DNA of 64,000 bases from Pseudomonas putida. Its GTDB lineage: Bacteria; Pseudomonadota; Gammaproteobacteria; Pseudomonadales; Pseudomonadaceae. How positions within the stretch are numbered: position 1 is the stretch's first letter; each line of letters begins with the position of its first letter. Below the pieces are notes generated by a model that was not told where the DNA came from, did not search any database, and worked only from the letters and a program-made list of their open reading frames with translations. Position numbers and translations under genes: made by a program. The DNA lies in NCBI GenBank assembly GCA_041879295.1, contig CP047152.1, forward strand, positions 1,431,501 to 1,495,500. The letters are read 5' to 3'. This document shows positions 1-8,177 of the stretch, one piece after another.

Positions 1-341
1 CCTTGGGTAGTGGAGCCGCCTGGCAACGCTGTCAAACGAATGGAGGCAGCTATACATGGGTTGACAGACCGGTACCCAAGGACCCGGCGCACACGAATGT
101 GCCCCATGCACAGCTGCCATTAAGCGCTGCAACGGAAACTTGAGTAGTCGGCCTGTCAAAGCCGGTCGCTGATTTCACAACGACGAGCCGAGACTAGAGC
201 GCGACCGAATCCGTCGCAACCGTTTGAGCGGGTTGGAAGTATGTTTGGGAAACGCCCTACAAGGAAGGGGATAATTCTGAGTGCAAGTTGTAGGACGGAT
301 TTCTACCAATACATCAGACAGGCTTCCTGCAACATTTTGTC
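1..341. other. Left-edge region without a confident gene
   Basis: No convincing gene is seen here. On the + strand one frame is open from the left edge to a TGA at 141-143 and reads protein-like (Trp, Cys, Asp-Arg-Pro), with codons such as aga, aca and gga that are rare in this genome. It could be the C-terminus of a gene cut by the window, possibly of foreign composition. A second frame is also open to 123, so chance is a real alternative. The stretch 144-341 has lower GC and no ORF or strong hairpin; it may be a long untranslated region. Confidence 0.25.
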
Positions 342-372
342 TTGAACTGCCAATGGCACCTTAGGCTACAAT
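342..372 (+). promoter_or_regulatory. Candidate sigma-70 promoter for the SH3 protein gene
   Basis: TTGAAC at 342-347 and TACAAT at 367-372 with a 19-nt spacer, which is longer than the usual 16-18. The -10 is strong and the -35 is fair. It would leave a 5' leader of about 255 nt before the gene starting near 634. No ORF with a good ribosome site lies in that leader. Confidence 0.4.
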
Positions 373-633
373 GCGGCGCTCTGATACGCCACTCACGCCC
401 AGGCCACACGCCGTAATGACTACGCGCGCTGGGCGATGAACTCTTCCTGACATGGATTCGTTGGATGCTTTGCGCCGTACTGGTCTCCCCCTGCGCCCCT
501 CGCTGGACGGCTGAATTGTCGTCTGCGGCCAGTGCTGCGCACTTTCTGAAAACCCCGCACAACTTTGAATGCTGCCGCCAACCATTGGCTGCGGTACGCG
601 GCTGTGCGCCCCACCGAAAATGGAGTGCTCCAC

Positions 634-1494
634 TTGCACAAGAAATTCGTCGCGTCCCTTCTGGCGGTCGCCATCGCCTCTACCACGGCCTGTGCACAGC
701 TCGGTATCAGCAAAGAGCAAGCGGGCACCGTGATCGGTGGCCTGGCCGGTGTGGCCATCGGCTCGACCATGGGCAGTGGTAACGGCAAGATCGCCGCAGC
801 CCTGATCGCGGGTGGCATCGGTGCCTACATGGGCAACCGTATCGGCCACATGCTGGACGAGAAGGACCAGCAGGCCCTGGCGCTGCGCACCCAGGAGGTG
901 CTGAGCCAGCAGCAGACCACCGCCAGCGCCCAGCCGGTGACCTGGAAGTCCGACCATTCGGGTGCCACCGCGCAGATCGTGCCGGGCAAGGAATACACCA
1001 AGACCAAGCAGGTCGAGGTCAAGCGCGCGCCGAAGATCCAGGCGGTGCCGTCGATGAAGCTGATCAACGAGCCGTATGTGACCACCAGCGACAACCTCAA
1101 TGTGCGCGCCGCGCCCAATCAGACTGGCGAGAAGGTCGGCAGCCTGAAGAACCACACCGAATTCACCGCCGTGGGCTCCACCGGTGACTGGATCCTGGTC
1201 GGGCGCAAGGGTGTGACCGTTGGCTATGTGCACAAGAACTACGTCGAGCCCAAGGCCCAGGCCGTGGCCAAGCGCGTGACCCCGGCGGTGAACCTGGACG
1301 AGCTGGACGTTGCTGCCAGCAAGGAAACCCAAGGCTTCGACCTGGACTCGGTGCAGTCGCTGCCGACCCAGACAGTTGCCGCCGAAGCGGCCTGCCGCCC
1401 TGTCACCGTCAGCCTGAAATCGCAAAGCGGCAAGACTGAGCAAGAGCAGAACACCTTCTGCAAACAAGCCAATGGCACCTGGGAACTGATCTGA
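634..1494 (+). CDS. Glycine-zipper and SH3 domain exported protein
   Basis: A 286-residue exported protein. I chose the TTG at 634 because tggag sits 8 nt upstream and because it gives a clean signal peptide (Lys-Lys, hydrophobic core, then T-A-C that may act as a lipobox). GTG at 625 is the alternative. A glycine-zipper segment (repeated GG-xxx-G, residues about 25-65) resembles the 17-kDa-antigen/2TM glycine zipper family and suggests outer-membrane association. A bacterial SH3 domain follows at about residues 150-205 (motif NVRA...G.V...G..... W..V), which usually binds peptidoglycan. The C-terminal 40 residues carry two Cys that could form a disulfide. The next gene begins 8 nt after the stop, so the two are co-transcribed. 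The specific role is unknown. Confidence 0.75.
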   Translation: MHKKFVASLLAVAIASTTACAQLGISKEQAGTVIGGLAGVAIGSTMGSGNGKIAAALIAGGIGAYMGNRIGHMLDEKDQQALALRTQEVLSQQQTTASAQPVTWKSDHSGATAQIVPGKEYTKTKQVEVKRAPKIQAVPSMKLINEPYVTTSDNLNVRAAPNQTGEKVGSLKNHTEFTAVGSTGDWILVGRKGVTVGYVHKNYVEPKAQAVAKRVTPAVNLDELDVAASKETQGFDLDSVQSLPTQTVAAEAACRPVTVSLKSQSGKTEQEQNTFCKQANGTWELI

Positions 1495-1502
1495 GGAAAT
1501 CC

Positions 1503-3383
1503 ATGAAAAAGCACGCGCTCGCGCTGGCAGTGATCGGCGCTTGTGGTCTGGTACCGCAGGCGTTCGCCCATGAGCTGGCCTTTTCCAAGAAAGACAACAT
1601 CAAGGTCGAAGTGCCTGGGGATGCCACCAGCTGGTGCAAGCCCCAGGTCGACCTGACCATCACCCGCCCGGCGTGGGACAACCAGGAGCTGCTGTCTGGC
1701 CTGCTGACCAAGCTGCCGTTCGTGTTCGCCAAGGACTGCTCCACTGCCAAGGTGAGCTGGAAGGCGGTCGATGCCAAGGGCAACCTGTACGCCAGCGGCT
1801 CGGGCAATGCCAGCAACCTGGGGCTGGTCACCCTGGCGGCCGCGCCTGCCGCAGTTTCCCCTGCGCCGGTTGCAGCACCTGCGCCAGTGCCGGCACCTGT
1901 GCAGCCAGAAGCACCGGTTGCTGCTGCAGCGGCTTCAGCCCCTGCTGCTGAGCCAGCCCCGGCGGTAGTTGAAGCCGCACCCGCGAAAGCAGAAGCTACC
2001 CCGGCTCCCGCGCCTGCCCCAGCCGTAGCTGCAGAACCGGCCCCTGCGCCGGCCGCCGAAGCCCCGGCACCAGCCCCTGTTGTGCCGCCTGTCCCGGCAC
2101 CTGCCACAGCAGTAGCAGTAGCCCCCACCTCGGACTTCGGCCGCTCGGTGGTCCTGGAAAACCGCAACCTGATGCAGGTAACGGACGGCGCCGGCTGCAA
2201 ATGGGTGCTCAGCAAGTCGATCATCGGCGATGGCGACACCCTGTCGTTCGGCACCACCCCGGCCATGCCGTGCCCGGCCTCCGGCTTTGGCGAAGGCAGC
2301 TTCGAAAAAATCAGCTGGAAGGCCGTGGGCACCTACCGGGGTGATAACTGGAACCGCGTCTACGCGCACCCGAGCGGCCTGATCTTCATCAAGAACCTCG
2401 AGCCTGCGGTGAAGAACAAGGCTGTTTCCTACCTCACCGCGCAAGCTGACCAAGCCGCGTTCCTGGTGGGCGAAATCCCCGGCCGGCAGATGAAGGTGTA
2501 CCTGACCTTCAGCCGTTCCAGCTACGGCGTACTGCGCCCGTTCGGCAGCGACCCGTACTACGTGGTGGTCACCCCGGACGAGTCGTTTGCTCTGGACGCG
2601 GCCAAGTACAAGGAAGCCGCGCTGGAAATCTTCGACCTGATCAAGACCACCTCGCCGACCACCACTGATGTGGCCACCCTGTTCATCGTCAAGGACCTGT
2701 CGGCGATCTCGAACAACATCTGGGGCAATGACGCGCAGAAGATTACCCGCAACCGCATCGGCATCAACCGTCAGGGCCTGTTCTTCGATGTGCGCGAGGG
2801 TACGAACTGGGCGGTTCAGCGTGAGCAGCGGCGGGTGCGTGAAGAGCGTCAGCGCCAACAGGAACTGGCCCGCGTGCATACCCGCGTACTGGAGCGTTAC
2901 CAGCAGTTGCAGGATGGCATGAGCGACTTCAAGGGGCGTGAAACCGAGGCGCTGGCACAAATGGCCGGCATCAAGGTGCGCTTCGCTTCGCCATTGGAGC
3001 AGCAAAACCCTGCGACCTCGGCCAGCGTGACGCCGATGATGGTGCACGTTACCGGCACGCAGGGCGACTTCTACACCATCGACTTCCCGAGCAAGGGCCG
3101 TCTGGTTGCGGACGAGGAATACAGCGAAGGCTGGTACGTGACCCAGGTGGCCAACGCCACGCCGTACTACCCGCTGGACGATGGCCGTGCCGTGCCTACC
3201 TACCGGGCCTACAGCGTGGGTGAGCCCGAGGCTTGCAAGCAGGACCACTGTGCCGACCGCGTGTCGTTCGGTGCCGTACTGGCCAAGGAATTCCCCAACG
3301 CCGGTATCGATTTCAGCTGGACCCCCGAGGTCTCCCAAAAGTACGTGAACGACTGGAACAGCGCTTCCGCGATGGTCCAGTGA
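1503..3383 (+). CDS. Large exported protein with Pro/Ala-rich linker
   Basis: A 626-residue protein with a typical Sec signal peptide (MKKHALALAV...PQAFA, cleavage near residue 22). Residues 23-110 form a small N-terminal domain. Residues about 112-210 are almost entirely Ala, Pro, Val and Glu, a flexible periplasmic linker. The larger C-terminal part includes a charged Arg/Gln/Glu stretch near residues 437-480 that is likely a coiled coil. I do not recognise the family. It is the middle gene of a three-gene operon (8 nt after the SH3 gene, 10 nt before the next), so it probably works with those two in the envelope. The Pro/Ala tract is encoded by repetitive gc-rich codons prone to length variation. 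Confidence 0.7.
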   Translation: MKKHALALAVIGACGLVPQAFAHELAFSKKDNIKVEVPGDATSWCKPQVDLTITRPAWDNQELLSGLLTKLPFVFAKDCSTAKVSWKAVDAKGNLYASGSGNASNLGLVTLAAAPAAVSPAPVAAPAPVPAPVQPEAPVAAAAASAPAAEPAPAVVEAAPAKAEATPAPAPAPAVAAEPAPAPAAEAPAPAPVVPPVPAPATAVAVAPTSDFGRSVVLENRNLMQVTDGAGCKWVLSKSIIGDGDTLSFGTTPAMPCPASGFGEGSFEKISWKAVGTYRGDNWNRVYAHPSGLIFIKNLEPAVKNKAVSYLTAQADQAAFLVGEIPGRQMKVYLTFSRSSYGVLRPFGSDPYYVVVTPDESFALDAAKYKEAALEIFDLIKTTSPTTTDVATLFIVKDLSAISNNIWGNDAQKITRNRIGINRQGLFFDVREGTNWAVQREQRRVREERQRQQELARVHTRVLERYQQLQDGMSDFKGRETEALAQMAGIKVRFASPLEQQNPATSASVTPMMVHVTGTQGDFYTIDFPSKGRLVADEEYSEGWYVTQVANATPYYPLDDGRAVPTYRAYSVGEPEACKQDHCADRVSFGAVLAKEFPNAGIDFSWTPEVSQKYVNDWNSASAMVQ

Positions 3384-3393
3384 GGCAAACACC

Positions 3394-4602
3394 ATGATCA
3401 AACAGATGAACAAGAAGCAGCTGCTGATTGGCGGTGTGGCCGCGGCGGTGCTGGTGCTCGGCGGTGGCTATGCGATGGTCTCCAGCTCGGGTAAGAAGGC
3501 TGCGCTGGCCTACTACGACGACTTCAAGGAGCGCTATTTCCTTGAGGATGTACTGTCTGAGGGGGACATTTCCTACTCGGCGTTTTCCGGCAACCTGACC
3601 GTCGCCGAGCCTGAAATCCGTGTCACTGCGGCGCAGACCAACGGCGCCCAACAGTTCATGCGCGGCCTGTCAGGCTTGATGGAATCGGTCCGCGGCAGTT
3701 CGACGGAAGAAGGCCTGGCGGGTTGGGCCAAGTACCAGCTCAACGTCAGCCGTAATGTTGCCGGCATATACCTGAAAGCCGATGCGCTGAAGCTGTCTCA
3801 CGACGGTGACAGCAAGGACGGTACCATTCACATCCAGCTGCTCGGCATGCAGATGGCCAACCCCTACGTTGCCAGCAAGGGCGCCGAAGTGGTTCTGGTG
3901 GCTGATGTCAGCGACGAGATCCAGCCACGTGCAGAGCTGACCGCCAATGGCCGGGCCACTGAGTCGGGGTTCGCCTGGGGGGCCAACATGGCGGTCCGCC
4001 AGCCGGTGACAGGCGCGTTTCTGGTCAGCAGTACGGGCGATTTTGGCACCACGGTTGACCTGGACTTCACCATCAAGCGCTCCAGTGACGGTGAAGGCTC
4101 GATGGCGTTTGTCGTGACCCACCGCAACGATGGCTCCAAGGTAGGTGAGATCGTGCGCAAGGCCGACTTCCAGTCGCTGCCGGAGCTGGACGATGTCGAA
4201 ACCCAACTCAAGAGTGCGCTCAGTGCCATGCTGATTGGTGCATACAGCCCTTACACCGGTCAGTCGGTATTGGCCGAAACAGTGAGTGGTTTTGCGCGCA
4301 AGGCAAAGGTCGAGAACTACTCGGTGAGCTACAGCGGCTTCAAACCGCTGAAAGAGGCTTTCAGCGATTACCAGCAGCAAGTCCCCAAGGCGAAGTTCGC
4401 AGCTTTCTGCCAGGAGGTTGGGCTGTCGTCGTGGAGCAGTGACTTTGGCGCCAAGGCCAAGAACCACAGCGACTCGGAGTGCGCCATCGGGCAGAAGCTG
4501 GTCGAAGACGGCAGTTTCGAAGAGCAGTACACCTTCAAGGAAGGCAAGAGCCTGTTTGCAGCGTTATTCGTGAGCAAGGCGTATCAGCTGGAAACCAATT
4601 GA
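3394..4602 (+). CDS. Membrane-anchored protein of unknown function
   Basis: A 402-residue protein with one N-terminal hydrophobic segment (residues about 9-28, LLIGGVAAAVLVLGGGYAMV) preceded by Lys residues. This fits an inner-membrane anchor with a periplasmic body. The body is rich in beta-type alternation and polar residues and ends with two Cys. I do not recognise a domain; a YdgA-like or AsmA-like envelope protein is possible but not shown. The start at 3394 has tgagg 8 nt upstream, and ATG 3406 is an in-frame alternative. It is the last gene of the operon and is followed by a strong terminator. Confidence 0.7.
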   Translation: MIKQMNKKQLLIGGVAAAVLVLGGGYAMVSSSGKKAALAYYDDFKERYFLEDVLSEGDISYSAFSGNLTVAEPEIRVTAAQTNGAQQFMRGLSGLMESVRGSSTEEGLAGWAKYQLNVSRNVAGIYLKADALKLSHDGDSKDGTIHIQLLGMQMANPYVASKGAEVVLVADVSDEIQPRAELTANGRATESGFAWGANMAVRQPVTGAFLVSSTGDFGTTVDLDFTIKRSSDGEGSMAFVVTHRNDGSKVGEIVRKADFQSLPELDDVETQLKSALSAMLIGAYSPYTGQSVLAETVSGFARKAKVENYSVSYSGFKPLKEAFSDYQQQVPKAKFAAFCQEVGLSSWSSDFGAKAKNHSDSECAIGQKLVEDGSFEEQYTFKEGKSLFAALFVSKAYQLETN

Positions 4603-4624
4603 TTGGGTAATGGCTGAGTGAGCA

Positions 4625-4661
4625 AGCCCCCGGGAACCCTGAGTTGCCGGGGGCTTTTTTT
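4625..4661 (+). terminator. Rho-independent terminator
   Basis: AGCCCCCGG at 4625-4633 pairs with CCGGGGGCT at 4647-4655, followed by a run of seven T. It closes the three-gene operon ending at 4602 and faces the convergent LysE-type gene. Confidence 0.9.
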
Positions 4662-4697
4662 GCTGTCAGGTGTGCCCGGACCCTGTTGGGCTTGGGA

Positions 4698-5315
4698 TCA
4701 GCGCATCGCCGCCAGTTTGATGCCGAATCCCACCAGGCAAGCCCCCGCCAGTCGCTCGAACATATTGGCAATTCGCGGGTTGGCGCGCATGCGCTCGGCC
4801 AGTTGATGGGTCAGCACCACGGCAATCAGCCCATACAGGAAGGTCACCACCGCCACTGTCGCCGCCATGAAACCGAACGTCACCAGCCCTTGGTGCTTCA
4901 CCGGGTCGACGAACAGCGGGAAAAACGCCATGTAGAACATGATCGCCTTGGGGTTGAGCAGGGTGATCATCATGGTCTGGCGCAGGTACTGGCCGTTGTC
5001 CATGCGGCAGATGTGTGCTGCACCACCGGGTTTGCTCAGCAGCATGCGCAGGCCCAGGTAGGCCAGGTATGCAGCCCCCGCCCACTGCACCATATGAAAG
5101 GCGGCAGGGTAGGTGGCCAGCAGGGTGGCGACGCCGGCTACCGCCAGCCACAGCAGCACCTGGTCGCCCACGATTACGCCACAGGTCGCGGCCAGGCCTG
5201 CCTTGATACCGCCCTTGCCGGTGGCGGTGATCAGGGCGAAATTGCCCGGGCCGGGGATGGCCAGAAGAATGAGGAAGGCGATGACGAATGCGCCGTAGTC
5301 GGTGACGCCAAGCAT
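4698..5315 (-). CDS. LysE/RhtB family amino-acid exporter
   Basis: A 205-residue integral membrane protein of the LysE/RhtB family, which exports amino acids or their analogues. The N-terminus (MLGVTDYGAFVIAFLILLAIPGPG) holds the hallmark first helix ending in PGPGNFALIT, and about six hydrophobic segments follow. The start at 5315 is supported by an AGGAA site 8 nt upstream on the minus strand; a longer upstream extension lacks similarity to the family. It stands alone, convergent with the preceding operon. The substrate cannot be inferred from the sequence. Confidence 0.9.
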   Translation of the reverse strand: MLGVTDYGAFVIAFLILLAIPGPGNFALITATGKGGIKAGLAATCGVIVGDQVLLWLAVAGVATLLATYPAAFHMVQWAGAAYLAYLGLRMLLSKPGGAAHICRMDNGQYLRQTMMITLLNPKAIMFYMAFFPLFVDPVKHQGLVTFGFMAATVAVVTFLYGLIAVVLTHQLAERMRANPRIANMFERLAGACLVGFGIKLAAMR

Positions 5316-5505
5316 GGTGAGTTCCTGTTGGGCATTGCGAAGGCAGTGCGCTGAACTATCGTCGCCAACGGCGCGCTTTTCAACCTGTTGTTGCACAGTT
5401 GCAAAGAACCTGTGCCAAGTGCGGCTTGGATCCAATGCCTGGAGTCTGTATGATTCCGCGGCCATCAGACGATGGTCGAAGATGATTCATTTAAAGGACT
5501 GAGTA

Positions 5506-5697
5506 ATGAAAAAGCTGTTCAAGGCCACCGTTGCCGTTGCTGTCGTTTCGGGTGTTGCCCTGCTGTCGGGTTGCACTGGCCAGGTTTACAACCAACCGAA
5601 AAACTGCACCTACGACTACCTGTTCCACCCTTCGGTTTCCATCTCCAAGATCATCGGTGGCTGCGGCCCGATCGATAAACTGCCTCAGCAGCAGTAA
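5506..5697 (+). CDS. Small lipoprotein
   Basis: A 63-residue lipoprotein. The signal sequence (MKKLFKATVAVAVVSGVALLSGC) ends in a good lipobox, LSGC, so the mature product is about 40 residues anchored to a membrane. The mature part has two more Cys and many aromatic residues (YNQPKNCTYDYLF), and ends in Gln-Gln-Gln. Such small lipoproteins are common in pseudomonads, but I do not know the function of this one. Single-gene unit with its own terminator just downstream. Confidence 0.75.
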   Translation: MKKLFKATVAVAVVSGVALLSGCTGQVYNQPKNCTYDYLFHPSVSISKIIGGCGPIDKLPQQQ

Positions 5698-5739
5698 TCT
5701 TGGCGGTACCCTGATCGCGACGCTTGCGGCGTGATCCAA

Positions 5740-5776
5740 GACCCCCGGTCATGTACATGGTCGGGGGTTTTTGTTT
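5740..5776 (+). terminator. Rho-independent terminator
   Basis: ACCCCCG at 5741-5747 pairs with CGGGGGT at 5762-5768, followed by a T-rich run (ttttgtttttt). It ends the small lipoprotein transcript. Confidence 0.85.
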
Positions 5777-5834
5777 TTTGGCGTGACATTCTGCCGCTGG
5801 GGCAACCGGTCGCCTTGACGCTCCGGCCTGCAAT

Positions 5835-5862
5835 TTGTTTGTGCTGGCATTTCAGATACAAT
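5835..5862 (+). promoter_or_regulatory. Candidate sigma-70 promoter of mqo
   Basis: TTGTTT at 5835-5840 and TACAAT at 5857-5862 with a 16-nt spacer, in the 328-nt gap before mqo. The gap otherwise holds only the upstream terminator and an untranslated leader of about 155 nt in which I see no ORF. Confidence 0.5.
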
Positions 5863-6025
5863 CGGAAAAACGATTCAGCCTTGTCGGTCAATTCGACTAA
5901 AGGCCGAGTCGTTTTCTGGTTCTCTGGCTGCTGAACAATGATCAACAACAAGCCTGCGCTGAAGAACACGCTATACCGGGGCCAGCCACAGGCCCTCACT
6001 CTGTTCTCCTGACTGGAAATGATCA

Positions 6026-7663
6026 ATGTTCAAGAAAGCTGGCAAGACCTTGCTGGGTCTGGCGGTCGCTGCAAGCGTCATTCAAGCGCACGCTGCAGAA
6101 ACCAAAAAAGTAGACGTGCTGCTGGTCGGCGGCGGCATCATGAGCTCCACCCTGGCCGTGTGGCTGCACGAGCTGGAGCCAAGCTGGTCGATGGAAATGG
6201 TCGAGCGCCTGGATGGCGTGGCCGAAGAAAGCTCCAACGGCTGGAACAACGCCGGTACCGGCCACTCCGCGCTGGCCGAGCTGAACTACACCCCGGAAGA
6301 CAAAGACGGCAACGTCAACATCTCCAAGGCCATCGAAATCAACGAAGCCTTCCAGATCTCCCGCCAGTTCTGGTCGTGGCAGGTACGCCAGGGCGTACTG
6401 AAGAACCCGCACTCGTTCATCAACACCACACCGCACATGAGCTTCGTGTGGGGCGATGACAACATCAAGTTCCTCAAGAAACGTTACGACGCACTGCAGA
6501 CCAGCCCGCTGTTCCGCCCGATGCAGTACTCCGAGGACCACGCGCAGATCGCCAAGTGGGTCCCGCTGATGATGGAAGGCCGCGACCCGAACCAGAAGCT
6601 GGCCGTGACCTGGACGCCAATCGGCACCGACGTCAACTTTGGCGAGATCACCCGTCAGTTCGTCGGCCACCTGCAGACCCAGAAAGGCTTCGACCTGAAG
6701 CTGTCCAGCGAAGTGCAGGACATCACCCGCAACAAGGACGGCTCCTGGCACGTCGAATACAAGAACCTGAAGGACGGCACCGAGTCGGCCACCGACGCCA
6801 AATTCCTGTTCATCGGTGCCGGCGGCGGCGCATTGAAGCTGCTGCAGAAGTCGGGTATTCCGGAAGCCAAGGAATACGCAGGCTTCCCGGTAGGCGGTTC
6901 GTTCCTGGTGACCGAGAACCCGACCGTGGCCATGCAGCACATGGCCAAGGCCTATGGTATCGCCTCGACCGGTGCACCACCCATGTCGGTCCCGCACCTG
7001 GACACCCGTGTGCTGGATGGCAAGCGCGTGATCCTGTTTGGCCCGTTCGCCACCTTCTCGACCAAGTTCCTGAAGAATGGCTCGTACCTGGACCTGCTGA
7101 GCAGCACCACCACCCACAACGTGTGGCCGATGACCAAAGTCGGTATCGACCAGTACCCACTGGTCGAGTACCTCGCTGGCCAGCTGATGCTGTCTGACGA
7201 TGACCGCTTCGAAGCCCTGCGCACCTACTTCCCGAACGCCAAGAAAGAAGAATGGCGCCTGTGGCAGGCCGGCCAGCGCGTGCAAATCATCAAACGTGAT
7301 GCCGAGAAGGGCGGCGTGCTGAAGCTGGGCACTGAAGTGGTGGCGTCCGAAGACCGCACCATCGCGGGCCTGCTGGGTGCCTCGCCGGGTGCTTCGACTG
7401 CTGCGCCGATCATGCTGCACGTGCTGGAAACGGTGTTCAAGGAGAAGGTCGCTACCCCAGAGTGGCAGGCCAAGATCAAGGAAATCGTGCCGAGCTACGG
7501 CACCAAGCTGAACGATTCGGCAGCGGCCACCCAGAAAGAGTGGAACTACACCGCTGAAGTGCTGCAGCTGGGGAAACCGCCGGTGATCGACGCCAGCGTT
7601 GAGTTCGGTGGCGCGGTGAGCGACCCGGTTGAGAGCAAGCCCGAGAACGACATGGCGCTGTAA
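6026..7663 (+). CDS. mqo: Malate:quinone oxidoreductase
   Basis: A 545-residue FAD-dependent, membrane-associated malate dehydrogenase that oxidises malate to oxaloacetate and passes electrons to the quinone pool, an alternative to NAD-malate dehydrogenase in the TCA cycle. The family signatures are clear: the FAD-binding [14 protein letters not shown] (residues 31-44), [23 protein letters not shown] after it, and a C-terminal [11 protein letters not shown]. Unlike many Mqo proteins it begins with a signal-like segment ([23 protein letters not shown]), suggesting export or membrane insertion; P. putida has several Mqo paralogues and this is the type with the extension. Monocistronic, with promoter and terminator visible. 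Confidence 0.97.
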   Translation: MFKKAGKTLLGLAVAASVIQAHAAETKKVDVLLVGGGIMSSTLAVWLHELEPSWSMEMVERLDGVAEESSNGWNNAGTGHSALAELNYTPEDKDGNVNISKAIEINEAFQISRQFWSWQVRQGVLKNPHSFINTTPHMSFVWGDDNIKFLKKRYDALQTSPLFRPMQYSEDHAQIAKWVPLMMEGRDPNQKLAVTWTPIGTDVNFGEITRQFVGHLQTQKGFDLKLSSEVQDITRNKDGSWHVEYKNLKDGTESATDAKFLFIGAGGGALKLLQKSGIPEAKEYAGFPVGGSFLVTENPTVAMQHMAKAYGIASTGAPPMSVPHLDTRVLDGKRVILFGPFATFSTKFLKNGSYLDLLSSTTTHNVWPMTKVGIDQYPLVEYLAGQLMLSDDDRFEALRTYFPNAKKEEWRLWQAGQRVQIIKRDAEKGGVLKLGTEVVASEDRTIAGLLGASPGASTAAPIMLHVLETVFKEKVATPEWQAKIKEIVPSYGTKLNDSAAATQKEWNYTAEVLQLGKPPVIDASVEFGGAVSDPVESKPENDMAL

Positions 7664-7683
7664 TCGGCCATTGTTGTGAAACT

Positions 7684-7714
7684 AGCCACGGGGGAGACCT
7701 CGTGGCTTTTTTTT
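7684..7714 (+). terminator. Rho-independent terminator of mqo
   Basis: AGCCACG at 7684-7690 pairs with CGTGGCT at 7701-7707, followed by a run of eight T, 20 nt after the mqo stop codon. Confidence 0.9.
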
Positions 7715-7750
7715 GCCAAGCACAGCGCAACCCTCAGGCTTATCGCCATC

Positions 7751-7782
7751 CCTGTAGGAGCGGGTTCACCCGCGAAGAGGCC
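7751..7782. repeat. REP element (single)
   Basis: A P. putida-type REP palindrome (cctgtaggagcggg, ttca, cccgcgaagaggcc) between mqo and the convergent arsR-type gene. Confidence 0.85.
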
Positions 7783-7792
7783 TGCACAGGTA

Positions 7793-8101
7793 TCACTGCT
7801 GGCGCAGTATGCACTCCAGCAACCCCGGGAACCGCTTATCCAGCATCTCGCTACGCAGCGAATTCATATGGGTAGTCCCGACATTGCGGGTTTGCACCAA
7901 CCCTGCATCACGCAACACACGGAAGTGATGGGACATGCTCGACTTCGGCCGACCTCCGTCCAGCTCGCCACAGCTGGCCTCGGCCACGCCGGCCAGGTGG
8001 CGGACGATTTCCAGGCGCACGGGGTCGCTGAGCGCATAGAGCAGGCGTTCAAGGATAAGGTCTTCGGGGTTGGGATGTTTATAGGCTCGCATGGTTGACA
8101 T
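7793..8101 (-). CDS. ArsR family transcriptional regulator
   Basis: A winged-helix regulator of the ArsR type, about 102 residues from the ATG at 8101 (MSTMRAYKHPNPED). ATG 8128 is an in-frame alternative adding nine residues; neither has a clear ribosome site. The DNA-binding helix reads KSSMSHHFRVLRDAGLVQTRN, typical of repressors that let go of DNA on binding an effector. No metal-binding Cys pair (CxC) is seen, so it probably does not sense metals. It is divergent from xenA with a perfect palindrome between them, which makes it the likely xenA repressor responding to an electrophile or xenobiotic. Confidence 0.88.
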   Translation of the reverse strand: MSTMRAYKHPNPEDLILERLLYALSDPVRLEIVRHLAGVAEASCGELDGGRPKSSMSHHFRVLRDAGLVQTRNVGTTHMNSLRSEMLDKRFPGLLECILRQQ

Positions 8102-8130
8102 GATAACGGGGGTTTCATTAATTGCCATAG

Positions 8131-8146
8131 TTCGATTATGATCGAA
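8131..8146. promoter_or_regulatory. Palindromic operator between arsR-type gene and xenA
   Basis: TTCGAT-TATG-ATCGAA is a perfect 6+6 inverted repeat. It lies in the divergent intergenic region, 32 nt before the xenA start and just outside the regulator's start. The size and symmetry fit an ArsR dimer site. Confidence 0.6.
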
Positions 8147-8177
8147 CAACAGTAATCAAATGACCCCGGAGTTTCCC

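Noticed and set aside
1935..3413. A 492-codon minus-strand frame over the Pro/Ala-rich protein gene
   Set aside because: Antisense to a gene with a signal peptide and a good operon position; the frame's Arg/Gly-rich product is the mirror of Pro/Ala codons.
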